DNA of 8,535 nt, from contig CAYQDF010000128.1 of NCBI GenBank assembly GCA_964416175.1, positions 1 to 8,535 of the forward strand. Reading direction: 5' to 3'. The notes under the pieces are model-generated. The model was not told where the DNA came from, did no database searches, and worked only from the letters and a program-made list of their open reading frames with translations. Shown here piece after piece: positions 1-6,759 of the stretch. How positions within the stretch are numbered: the first letter of the stretch is position 1; every line of letters begins with the position of its first letter. A program made the position numbers and the translations under genes. This DNA comes from CAYQDF01 sp964416175. GTDB taxonomy: Bacteria; Chloroflexota; Anaerolineae; Anaerolineales; UBA4823.

Positions 1-15
1 ATGTTGGTTTAACAG

Positions 16-41
16 CAGAAGCCCTCGCTGGAGGGCTTCTG
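16..41 (-). terminator. Hairpin, probable transcription end of the protease gene
   Basis: Perfect inverted repeat CAGAAGCCCTC (16-26) and GAGGGCTTCTG (31-41) with a 4-base loop GCTG. It begins 37 bases past the protease stop codon in the minus-strand direction, which is where an intrinsic terminator would sit. The stem is strong, but the minus-strand sequence after it (CTGTTAAACC) has no proper U-run. It may be a weak or factor-assisted terminator, or an mRNA 3'-end stabiliser. It could equally serve a gene arriving from the left on the plus strand, because a hairpin reads in both directions. Confidence 0.6.
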
Positions 42-78
42 GAAATCCTGAATTTAATTGGAGCGTTTAAGGGAAATC

Positions 79-1203
79 TTATGGTGCGTCACCAATCAAG
101 GCGTTCCGAAGGCTGTTCGCAGCGGTTCCGAAATAAGGCGAGAACATCTCCAGCGGATGGTTCGGAGAGATATAGCGGTAGGAGTTGTGACCGTTCAGAT
201 AGTTCGTCGGGCCAGCACCATAAGAGAAGCCCTGGATCCACGGACCACCGCTCGATCCGCCGGTCATGTCACAGCCAATCCCGACCGGTTGAGGAGAGGC
301 GAAATTCCCGTCGCTGTAGGCGTAGGATGCAGCGCAGATGTTCAGGTATTTCCCGCCGAAGGGAGGTTCGGCAGGCCAACCGAAGTCGATCCAATGCTGC
401 TGGACCGATGCGCCGTACATGAAGCCCAGGTTCCCAACAACGAAGCTGATCTTCTGGCCGGCTCCATTGGTGTTGAGGACCGCTCCGCCAAGGTCGTAGC
501 GCAGATCGCTGTTGTTTAACCAGTTCGTATTGGTCCACAGGTTTGCCGCAGTCCAGACCCCGAACGGGGCACTCCCATTGTTGTAGCCGGGAATAAAAAC
601 AACATCGTACGCCCAGCCGGCGAACTGCCCATCCCCGGCGTGGACACAATGGCCGGCTGTCCAGACCGCGTAGTTGCCGATCGAGGACGCTGAGCAGCGA
701 TAATCGCCTCCGTACATCGAGAAGAACAGGACCCCCGCGGTGGAATATGGGAACTTTTTATAGGAGAGACTATGCGTCCATCGTGAGAAGGGTGCAGGGT
801 AGCTGTAGCCAAGCGGTGAGGCGAAGGAAACCAGGTCCATCTCTTCCAACGTGGTCACAGTGGGCTTCGCATTCCCCGGAAGTGCGCTGGGAACTGCGCC
901 CATCTGCGTGTCTGGAGTTGCACCTTGCAAAGTAACATTGAATTCACCCGAAACTCCTACCAGGTCGGCGGGTTTCGCCGCCAGCATTCTTTCCTTTGTC
1001 CAGGGCTTTGTCGCCGCTTTCCAGGTTGCTCCAGATCCATCCGATCTCACAGAAATGTTACCTTCCTGCGCTTCCGCTCCCTGGATGGAGGCGGGAGATG
1101 CTGCGATAACCCCTCCCCGATCGCCAGCTGCTCCGAGCAGAAATATCGCAAGCAGAAGGAAGACAGTCAAAAATTTTAATACACGAACAGATTTCTGTTT
1201 CAT
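79..1203 (-). CDS. Secreted trypsin-like (V8/S1-type) serine protease
   Basis: A 374-residue exported endopeptidase. A basic start (MKQKSVR) leads into a hydrophobic stretch at about residues 9-26, a signal peptide with cleavage probably between residues 27 and 37. Residues ~40-145 look like a propeptide and resemble no domain I recognise. The chymotrypsin-fold domain follows from ~150 to 374. TAGHC gives catalytic His185, RYDLGG gives probable Asp237, and GGSSGGPW gives catalytic Ser318. Cys170/Cys186 next to the His, and Cys290/Cys311 before the Ser, are likely disulfides. The general layout resembles glutamyl endopeptidase/V8-like bacterial proteases, but the cleavage specificity cannot be read. 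The start is supported by GAGGAG six bases upstream on the minus strand (plus positions 1210-1215). No LPXTG, choice-of-anchor or C-terminal membrane segment is visible, so the enzyme is probably released. It is divergent from the purine operon and probably unrelated to it. Confidence 0.88.
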   Translation of the reverse strand: MKQKSVRVLKFLTVFLLLAIFLLGAAGDRGGVIAASPASIQGAEAQEGNISVRSDGSGATWKAATKPWTKERMLAAKPADLVGVSGEFNVTLQGATPDTQMGAVPSALPGNAKPTVTTLEEMDLVSFASPLGYSYPAPFSRWTHSLSYKKFPYSTAGVLFFSMYGGDYRCSASSIGNYAVWTAGHCVHAGDGQFAGWAYDVVFIPGYNNGSAPFGVWTAANLWTNTNWLNNSDLRYDLGGAVLNTNGAGQKISFVVGNLGFMYGASVQQHWIDFGWPAEPPFGGKYLNICAASYAYSDGNFASPQPVGIGCDMTGGSSGGPWIQGFSYGAGPTNYLNGHNSYRYISPNHPLEMFSPYFGTAANSLRNALIGDAP

Positions 1204-1631
1204 GACATTCTCCTCAATTGGAAGTTAATGATCAAAAAGTAGTGTGCTTTGTTTCGATGAGAGTCAGTGCAGGTTACGTGTGCAGAGGATGTAAATGAAC
1301 TCCCTGGATACGATTGCGTTTAGTCCCCTCCTTTCAGTCCATTCAAAAAAGCGGACGGCAGCTTTGGTATTGTCCGGGATCAACTCAACGAATGCTTTCT
1401 ATGACGGTATATCCCAGCCGAATGAGGTGATTATACTTTATAAATCAGGCTGCGAGCTGTTTTTCGGGTATTCTGAGTAGAGATCTCTGGGTTGTTCCGC
1501 TCCAGAAGCCGCATTGCTGCTGTTTTCTCAAAACCTGATGATTCTATTAACGATGAACTGCAAGTTTTGTTTCATCCATTTGCCCCCTGGTCTGTCAAAA
1601 ACCATCCGTGCGTTAATATCCAGGATCGGTT
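1204..1631. other. Intergenic region without a convincing gene
   Basis: This divergent spacer is visibly AT-richer than the operon to its right. The left end (1204-1220) holds the protease ribosome binding site on the minus strand. I see no convincing promoter for the protease in the sequence upstream. Two short plus-strand reading frames exist, at 1295-1480 (61 codons) and 1492-1716 (74 codons). Their translations look like no known family, and the second runs through the promoter and operators of the next operon. I see no tRNA and no purine riboswitch core. The region may hold further regulatory sites or the remnant of a lost gene, but nothing I can name. Confidence 0.6.
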
Positions 1632-1646
1632 AATTGTCAGACAATT
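1632..1646. promoter_or_regulatory. Operator O1, palindrome abutting the -35 box
   Basis: Perfect palindrome AATTGTC-A-GACAATT (7+1+7) centred on 1639. Its last two bases are the first two bases of the TTGACA -35 box, so a bound protein would compete with RNA polymerase. A core TGTC-N-GACA palindrome is typical of sites bound by GntR-superfamily dimers, and a GntR regulator is the third gene of this operon. The assignment to that regulator is inference. Confidence 0.7.
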
Positions 1647-1673
1647 GACAGAATCTCTGCATTGGGGTAAACT
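1645..1673 (+). promoter_or_regulatory. Sigma-70-type promoter of the purine/carbamoyl operon
   Basis: A perfect -35 box TTGACA (1645-1650) is followed by a 17-base spacer and a -10 box TAAACT (1668-1673, 4 of 6 consensus). The predicted transcript start is near 1680, giving a leader of about 48 bases before the first gene at 1728. The promoter lies between two identical operator cores. A weaker alternative is TTGTCA (1678-1683), a 15-base spacer and GATAAT (1699-1704). It would start transcription only a few bases before the ribosome binding site, so the first choice is preferred. Confidence 0.65.
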
Positions 1674-1676
1674 ACG

Positions 1677-1689
1677 ATTGTCAGACAAC
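1677..1689. promoter_or_regulatory. Operator O2, palindrome over the transcript start
   Basis: ATTGTC-A-GACAAC is centred on 1683, with a perfect inner palindrome TTGTCAGACAA (1678-1688) identical to the core of O1. The centre-to-centre distance to O1 is 44 bases, about four helical turns, so both sites would face the same side of the DNA. O2 covers the predicted transcription start near 1680. Together with O1 it brackets the promoter, an arrangement expected for repression, possibly with cooperative binding. Confidence 0.68.
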
Positions 1690-1727
1690 TTGAAGGCAGA
1701 TAATGTAGAATCATAAGGATGCTATCG

Positions 1728-3119
1728 ATGGCAACTTTGCTTTTCCGACACGCAGCCTGTGTTGTGACGATGGATGACCAGCGCCGGGAGATTACCGACG
1801 GTGGTCTTTTTATTCGGCATGGGATCATCGAGCAGGTTGGTCGAACAGAGGATCTGCCCGGCGAAGCGGATGAGGTCTACGACTGGACCGGTCATGTCGT
1901 ATTCCCTGGCCTTATCAACACTCACCACCATTTCTACCAGTCATTGACGCGTGTGGTTCCTGAGGCTCAAAATGCAAATCTTTTTAACTGGTTGAAAACC
2001 CTTTATCCGATCTGGGCTCGCCTCACTCCAGAGGCGATCCGCCTTTCGACGAAGACCGCGCTTGCCGAGCTGGCGTTGTCGGGCTGCACGACCGCATCCG
2101 ACCACCTGTATCTCTTCCCGAACGGCGCTCGCCTGGACGATGAGATCCAGGCTGCTCGCGAGGTCGGGCTCCGCCTGCACGCCTCGAGAGGCTCGATGAG
2201 TTTGGGCGAAAGCCAGGGAGGGCTGCCGCCGGACAGTGTGGTCGAGGAGGAGACCAGGATCCTCGAAGATTCACAGCGATTGATCGAGAGCTACCACGAT
2301 CCGAATCCCGGGGCGATGACGCAAATCGTCCTGGCACCCTGTTCCCCATTCAGCGTTACCCCAGACTTGATGCGGGAAAGCGCTGCACTGGCCCGCAGCT
2401 ACGGGATATCCCTACACACCCATCTGGCGGAAACCCAGGATGAGGAAGAATTCTGCCTGGAGAAATTTGGTTACCGGCCAGTCGAATATATGGACCACCT
2501 GAACTGGACCGGCGAGGATGTCTGGTTCGCCCACTCGGTTCACGTGGACCAGAAGGAAGTTGAGCTGTATGCCAGAACCGGTTGCGGTGTGGCCCATTGC
2601 CCTACGTCGAACATGCGCCTGGCTTCCGGGATTGCGCCTGTGTCGGCTATGCTCAAGGCAGATGTGCGCGTTGGCCTGGGAGTCGACGGTTCTGCGAGCA
2701 ATGACAGTTCTCATATGCTGGCGGAAGCCCGGCAGGCCATGCTGGCTGCCCGGTTGAAAGCGGGCCTGGAAGGCGCCTCACTCTCCGGGGATCAGGCACC
2801 GGCCTTGATGACAGCGCGCCAGGCTCTCGAAATGGGAACGCGGGGCGGCGCGGCAGTCCTGCGGAGGCAGGACATTGGCTCCCTCGAGGCGGGGAAGTGC
2901 GCGGATTTCTTTGCGGTGAACCTCAACCGGCTCGAATACGCTGGCGCGCTCCACGATCCGGTGGCTGCTCTACTTTTTTGTTCTCCGGTCAATGTGGATC
3001 ATACCGTTGTTGGCGGGAAGTTCGTGGTCAGGGAAGGGCAGCTGGTCACCCTCGATCTGCCTCGCCTGGTCGAGGAACACAACCGGGTGGCGCAGGAACT
3101 GCTGTCTGGCGGCGGATAA
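1728..3119 (+). CDS. 8-oxoguanine deaminase-type amidohydrolase (SsnA/AtzB-like)
   Basis: Cytosolic metal-dependent deaminase of 463 residues, the usual length for this family. It probably converts 8-oxoguanine to urate and ammonia, though related enzymes act on guanine, isoxanthopterin or hydroxyatrazine-like rings. Visible features: an N-terminal beta-sandwich strand set (1-60), then PGLINTHHHFYQSLTR with metal ligands His66 and His68. Next come FNWLKTLYPIW (86-96) and LSGCTTASDHLY (118-128), typical of the 8-oxoguanine deaminase group. SLHTHLAET gives His232 and Glu235, FAHSV gives His269, and GVDGSASND gives Asp320. The C-terminal part (IGSLEAGKCADFFAV) closes the barrel family pattern. 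An ATG at 1719 is also in frame, but AAGGA (1715-1719) is correctly spaced only for the ATG at 1728, so that start is chosen. It is the first gene of the operon and sits directly behind the operator-flanked promoter. E. coli SsnA, in the yge purine region, belongs to the same broad family. The exact substrate is inferred from motif resemblance and the neighbouring adenine deaminase. Confidence 0.85.
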   Translation: MATLLFRHAACVVTMDDQRREITDGGLFIRHGIIEQVGRTEDLPGEADEVYDWTGHVVFPGLINTHHHFYQSLTRVVPEAQNANLFNWLKTLYPIWARLTPEAIRLSTKTALAELALSGCTTASDHLYLFPNGARLDDEIQAAREVGLRLHASRGSMSLGESQGGLPPDSVVEEETRILEDSQRLIESYHDPNPGAMTQIVLAPCSPFSVTPDLMRESAALARSYGISLHTHLAETQDEEEFCLEKFGYRPVEYMDHLNWTGEDVWFAHSVHVDQKEVELYARTGCGVAHCPTSNMRLASGIAPVSAMLKADVRVGLGVDGSASNDSSHMLAEARQAMLAARLKAGLEGASLSGDQAPALMTARQALEMGTRGGAAVLRRQDIGSLEAGKCADFFAVNLNRLEYAGALHDPVAALLFCSPVNVDHTVVGGKFVVREGQLVTLDLPRLVEEHNRVAQELLSGGG

Positions 3120-3146
3120 GGAACAGGCGATCAAGGTCGAAGGAAC

Positions 3147-3152
3147 AGGAGG
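3147..3152 (+). promoter_or_regulatory. Ribosome binding site that fixes the adenine deaminase start
   Basis: AGGAGG lies 7 bases before the ATG at 3160. The reading frame is open back to 2992, inside the previous gene, but the earlier ATG has no comparable site and would add 56 unrelated residues. This site therefore decides the start. Confidence 0.85.
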
Positions 3153-3159
3153 AAGGACC

Positions 3160-4962
3160 ATGACAGTGCGATCTTATTCTGAAATCAGCCGCGAACTCGT
3201 CGATGTCGCCATGGGACGCCTGCCGGCGGACTTGGTCATTCGTGATGGGCTGTGGGTGTGCGTCCAAAGCGGCGAAATCGTGCCGGATACGGATGTGGCT
3301 GTAAAATCTGGGCGGATCGCTTACGTTGGGCCAGACGCCAGCCATGCCATCGGCAGTGGGTCTGAGATCGTTGAAGCTGCCGGGCGATACCTGGTCCCCG
3401 GACTGCTGGATGGACACATGCACGTCGAGTCAGGAATGCTGACCGTGACGGAGTTTGTCAGGGCAGTCATCCCCCACGGCACGACCGGCATGTTTATCGA
3501 TCCCCACGAGATCGCGAACGTGTTCGGGCTGCGGGGGGTCCGTCTGATGGTCGACGAGGCGGCTGTCCAACCCATCCACGTCTGGGTTCAGGTGCCTGCC
3601 TGTGTCCCATCCGCCCCTGGGCTGGAGAGACCCGGGGGCAGCATTACGCCGCACGACGTTGCCGAAGCAATGAGTTGGGACGGGATCATCGGGTTGGGAG
3701 AGATGATGAACTATCCAGGCGTAATCTCAGGTGACGCATTGATGCTTGCGGAAATGGGGGAGACCCGCCAGGCAGGCAAGGTGATCGGCGGTCACTATGC
3801 CTCCCCAGATCTGGGTATCCCGTTCCACGGGTATGCCGCGGGGGGCGCCGAGGATGACCACGAAGGCACCCGGCTGGAGGATGCGGTCGCCCGGGTCCGC
3901 CAGGGGATGAGGGCAATGCTCAGGCTGGGTTCTGCCTGGCATGATGTCGACGACCAGATACGCGCTGTGACGGAGCAGCGGCTCGATCCCCGGAGGTTTA
4001 TCCTGTGTACGGATGATTGCCATTCCGAGACTCTGGTCCGGGAAGGCCATGTCAACCGAGCAGTCCGGCGGGCGATCGCCCGGGGTGTCTCCCCAATCAC
4101 TGCGATCCAATTGGCGACGATCAACACCGCGGAGCACTTTGGGGTCTCGCGGGAAGTCGGCCTGATCGCCCCGGGACGGTTTGCCGATATCCTGGTCATC
4201 AGCGATCTGGCAGCTTTTGCCATCGACCTGGTATTCGCTAAAGGGCAACTGCTGGCCAGGGAGGGGCGCCGCCTGGTGGATTTGCCCCATTATGAATATC
4301 CAGGCTGGGTGAAGGCCTCTGTGAACCTTGGCAGGAAGCTGACCGCCGTAGATTTCAGGCTGGCGCTTCCGTCTTCAGGTGGAGCTCTCTCCTCTACAGT
4401 GACGGCGAACGTGATCGGCGTGGTCGAAAACCAGGCGCCGACCCGCCACCTGCGGATGAGCCTCCCTGCCGAAGATGGCGAAGTTCAGACCGATATGAGC
4501 CGGGATATCGCCAAGATCGCCCTGGTGGAAAGGCATCGAGGGACCGGCGAGGTGCAGATTGGCCTGGTCCATGGGTTCGGTTTCAAGACTCCCTGCGCTG
4601 TGGGAAGCACGGTGGCTCACGACAGCCACCACATGATCGTCGTCGGAACGGATGAGACTGACATGGCGCTGGCTGCCAACACATTGGCAGAAGTTGGCGG
4701 CGGCCAGGTCGTGGTACGCGGCGGTGAGATCGTCGGACTGGTGGAGCTCCCCATCGCGGGGCTGATGTCGGATGAAAGAGTGGAGGAAGTAGCCAGGAAG
4801 GCTGCAACAGTCCTGGAAGGATTCAGGGCTTGCGGCTGCCAGCTCAACAATCCAAATATGCAGTTGAGTCTGCTGGCGCTGGTGGTGATCCCGGAACTCC
4901 GGCTTTCCGACCTCGGCCTGGTGGATGTGAACCGATTCGAAATCATCCCTGTTCTTGAGTAG
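3160..4962 (+). CDS. ade: Adenine deaminase (divergent Ade family)
   Basis: A 600-residue cytosolic amidohydrolase that would convert adenine to hypoxanthine and ammonia. The length is normal for the family. Family signatures in order: PGLLDGHMHVESGML with metal ligands His86 and His88, PHGTTGMFIDPHEIANVFG (105-123), VPSAPG (149-154), GLGEMMNYPGV with Glu181, GGHY with His212, DDHEG with His234, LCTDD with Asp285, REGHVNRAVRRAI (294-306), and LATINTAEHFG (318-328). The C-terminal domain carries AHDSHHMIVVGT (486-497), GGGQVVVRGGEI (513-524) and LPIAGLMSD (530-538), all typical of bacterial adenine deaminases. Some stretches differ from the usual form: GHYASPDLG instead of GHAPG, and TDDCHSE instead of TDDRHPD. 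A shifted substrate preference is therefore possible. It starts 40 bases after the first deaminase gene and is followed 32 bases later by the regulator, so it is cotranscribed. Confidence 0.88.
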   Translation: MTVRSYSEISRELVDVAMGRLPADLVIRDGLWVCVQSGEIVPDTDVAVKSGRIAYVGPDASHAIGSGSEIVEAAGRYLVPGLLDGHMHVESGMLTVTEFVRAVIPHGTTGMFIDPHEIANVFGLRGVRLMVDEAAVQPIHVWVQVPACVPSAPGLERPGGSITPHDVAEAMSWDGIIGLGEMMNYPGVISGDALMLAEMGETRQAGKVIGGHYASPDLGIPFHGYAAGGAEDDHEGTRLEDAVARVRQGMRAMLRLGSAWHDVDDQIRAVTEQRLDPRRFILCTDDCHSETLVREGHVNRAVRRAIARGVSPITAIQLATINTAEHFGVSREVGLIAPGRFADILVISDLAAFAIDLVFAKGQLLAREGRRLVDLPHYEYPGWVKASVNLGRKLTAVDFRLALPSSGGALSSTVTANVIGVVENQAPTRHLRMSLPAEDGEVQTDMSRDIAKIALVERHRGTGEVQIGLVHGFGFKTPCAVGSTVAHDSHHMIVVGTDETDMALAANTLAEVGGGQVVVRGGEIVGLVELPIAGLMSDERVEEVARKAATVLEGFRACGCQLNNPNMQLSLLALVVIPELRLSDLGLVDVNRFEIIPVLE

Positions 4963-4994
4963 CAGATTGAAGACAGTCTCTTCCAGGAGGATTA

Positions 4995-5726
4995 ATGGTC
5001 GAAAAACCAACTGATCGGGTTCCACTCTCTCAGCGCCTGCATGCGGAACTCGCCCGGGTGATCGAAGGGACAGACACAGGTGGTCGGCTGCCCACCGAGC
5101 CGAAGCTTGCCCGCCAGCTCGGCGTTTCGCGGGCGACCTTACGCGAAGCCATGCGGACATTTGAAACCCAAGGGTTGATCCGGCGGCGACAGGGCGTAGG
5201 GACATTCGTCGTCCGCCCCAAGCATATCCTGGACAGCGGATTAGAAGTACTTGAGAGCATCGAGACGCTTGCCCGCCGCACCGGCATGCATGTCACACCG
5301 GGTGAATTGAAAATTGATCAACGCCAAGCCGATGAGGCGGAAAGAGCGATCCTGGAGCTGGACGAGGAGGCTGCCGTCACCGAGGTTTCCCGGGTGATAC
5401 TGGCCGAGAAACACCCCGTGGCATACCTGGTGGATGTACTGCCGACGGATTTATTTTCCATGAAGGATGTCGAAGCCGGCTTCAGCGGTTCGGTGTTGGA
5501 TCTCCTGCTCCATCGCGGCGATGTGCAGCCAGTCAATTCGTTCTGCGAAATCGCGGCTGTGGCGGCAGCTTCCGAGGTCGCCCGTGCCATGAACATCCAA
5601 CGCGGAGATGCCCTGCTCTTATTCAAATCGCGACTGTTTTCGGTGGAGGGGAGGGTGATCGATTATTCGCTGAGTTATTTCTTGCCGGGTTCCTTTCGAT
5701 TTCACGTGGTCCGGCACCTGGCTTGA
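4995..5726 (+). CDS. GntR-family (HutC/UTRA type) transcriptional regulator
   Basis: A 243-residue repressor-like protein. Residues ~10-75 form the GntR winged helix-turn-helix, with LPTEPKLARQLGVSRATLRE (32-51) as the helix-turn-helix core and the wing GLIRRRQGVGTFV (60-72). Residues ~90-236 match a UTRA ligand-binding domain of the HutC subfamily: EVSRVILAEKHPVAYLVD (130-147), then a long insertion, and VIDYSLSYFLPGSFRF (221-236). The start is set by AGGAGG (4985-4990), 4 bases before the ATG. It lies in the middle of the operon, which predicts autoregulation. The palindromes at 1632-1646 and 1677-1689 are the obvious candidate targets. The ligand cannot be read from the sequence; a purine, or an intermediate of the encoded pathway, would make sense. 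Unlike classic purine control by PurR or a purine riboswitch, this is a local regulator. Confidence 0.9.
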   Translation: MVEKPTDRVPLSQRLHAELARVIEGTDTGGRLPTEPKLARQLGVSRATLREAMRTFETQGLIRRRQGVGTFVVRPKHILDSGLEVLESIETLARRTGMHVTPGELKIDQRQADEAERAILELDEEAAVTEVSRVILAEKHPVAYLVDVLPTDLFSMKDVEAGFSGSVLDLLLHRGDVQPVNSFCEIAAVAAASEVARAMNIQRGDALLLFKSRLFSVEGRVIDYSLSYFLPGSFRFHVVRHLA

Positions 5727-5768
5727 GGAACAAAACCAACATAAATCTATCCAAGGAGATTAAACAAA

Positions 5769-6722
5769 ATGCGCAGTTTTCTCGGTAGAGACATTCTATC
5801 CCTCAGAGATTTCGAGCGGAACGAGTTCTTCCGTATTTTCGAGATCGCCGAACAATTGGAGCCGATCGCCAGGAACAGGCGGAACAGTGATCTGCTGCGG
5901 GACAAGACCCTGGTGACGGCGTTCTACCAGCCGTCAACTCGAACGCGGCTGGCACACGAGGCTGCCATGCACCGCCTGGGCGGGCATGTGTGCGGGTTTG
6001 CTGACCCAAAAATGACCCGGGCAGGCGATTTCTACCAGGAGTCGATCAAAGATACGGTCAAAATGTTGGAATTCTACGGGGATGTCATCGTCATGCGCCA
6101 CTTTCAACAGGGGGCACCCCACGAAGCGGCGCGCTGGGCAAGCATCCCGGTGATCAACGGCGGAGATGGTTGGGGTGAACATCCCACGCAGATCCTGACC
6201 GACCTCTATACGGTCCTGAGAGAGAAGGGCCGGATCGATGGGCTTACCTGGTTGGCGGTGGGAGACATGCGCATGCGCACAATGCACTCCCTCGGTTATG
6301 CGCTGACCCAGTTCAACTGCCCCATCACCTTCGTCTCTCCTCCGGAAATGGCGCTGACTGAAGAATTCAAAGCAGAGCTCCGCCAGTACAGCCTGGATTT
6401 TTCCGAGGCTGAACATGTAGAGCAGGTGATCGCCAAAGCGGACGTGATCCTGGTTGAACCCGTCGTCCAGCCAGATTATACAAAGGCTCGCGACGAACGC
6501 GGCGCGGAAGTGGGCTTAACGCCAGCCAACTACAAGATCACCCGCGAACTGCTCGCAACGAAGGCCAAACCTGATGCCATCCTGCTTCATTCCCTGCCGC
6601 GCATGGACGAAATTCCGGTCGATGTGGACATCACCCGCTGGTCCCGTTACTGGCAGGAAGCGTTCAACGGCGTGGTCATGCGCATGGCGCTTTTGGCCTT
6701 GGTGCTGGGAGCGATGGAGTGA
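5769..6722 (+). CDS. Aspartate-carbamoyltransferase-like protein, acceptor unknown
   Basis: A 317-residue cytosolic transcarbamylase of the PyrB type, the normal length for a catalytic chain. The carbamoyl-phosphate site is intact: STRTR (56-60), MRH with Arg110, HPTQ (138-141), Arg170 in MRTMHSL, and HSLPRMDEI (274-282). The residues that hold aspartate in E. coli PyrB look changed. The 80s-loop GKKGET, with Lys84, is replaced by GDFYQES (86-92) without lysine. The conserved RVQ (Arg229, Gln231) reads VVQ (232-234), keeping the Gln but losing the Arg. An acceptor other than aspartate is therefore likely, or the enzyme may run in the phosphorolytic direction on a ureido compound. AAGGAG (5753-5758) precedes the ATG by 10 bases. 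No pyrI or pyrimidine gene is adjacent. Instead it lies between a GntR regulator and a second carbamoyltransferase, followed by carbamate kinase, which points to catabolism. The family is certain; the substrate is not, and true pyrimidine biosynthesis cannot be excluded. Confidence 0.82.
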   Translation: MRSFLGRDILSLRDFERNEFFRIFEIAEQLEPIARNRRNSDLLRDKTLVTAFYQPSTRTRLAHEAAMHRLGGHVCGFADPKMTRAGDFYQESIKDTVKMLEFYGDVIVMRHFQQGAPHEAARWASIPVINGGDGWGEHPTQILTDLYTVLREKGRIDGLTWLAVGDMRMRTMHSLGYALTQFNCPITFVSPPEMALTEEFKAELRQYSLDFSEAEHVEQVIAKADVILVEPVVQPDYTKARDERGAEVGLTPANYKITRELLATKAKPDAILLHSLPRMDEIPVDVDITRWSRYWQEAFNGVVMRMALLALVLGAME

Positions 6723-6759
6723 TGCTGAAACAACCCGATAACGCGACAGGAGATTAACG

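Noticed and set aside
58..519. Plus-strand open frame of 153 codons opposite the protease gene
   Set aside because: It lies wholly antisense to a protease with signal peptide, catalytic triad and ribosome binding site. Its own translation shows no family features and it has no good ribosome binding site.
1351..1366. Possible small hairpin AAAGC...GCTTT followed by T residues on the minus strand
   Set aside because: Only a 5-base-pair, weak stem, upstream of the protease start and with no minus-strand gene ending there.
1295..1480. Small plus-strand frame (61 codons) preceded by AGAGGA at 5 bases
   Set aside because: The ribosome binding site is fair, but the translation has no recognisable domain, signal or membrane segment. 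Frames of this length are expected by chance in AT-richer DNA. Conservation in relatives would be needed to revive it.
1492..1716. Small plus-strand frame (74 codons) in the intergenic region
   Set aside because: It runs through both operators and the promoter of the following operon and shows no protein family features.
1400..1727. Purine riboswitch ahead of the deaminase operon
   Set aside because: No purine-riboswitch core helices or loop sequences can be recognised, and the predicted leader of about 48 bases is too short to hold one.
2992..3159. Upstream extension of the adenine deaminase frame
   Set aside because: It overlaps the previous gene and lacks family similarity, while the ATG at 3160 has a near-ideal AGGAGG site and gives the normal family length.
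4970..4979. Short palindrome AGAC-A-GTCT before the GntR gene, considered as a third operator
   Set aside because: Its arms are in the opposite order to the TGTC-N-GACA operators, it is short, and no promoter accompanies it.
4375..5205. Minus-strand open frame of 276 codons
   Set aside because: It is antisense to the conserved C-terminal domain of adenine deaminase and the N-terminal half of the GntR regulator, both supported by motifs. Long antisense frames are common in GC-rich genes.
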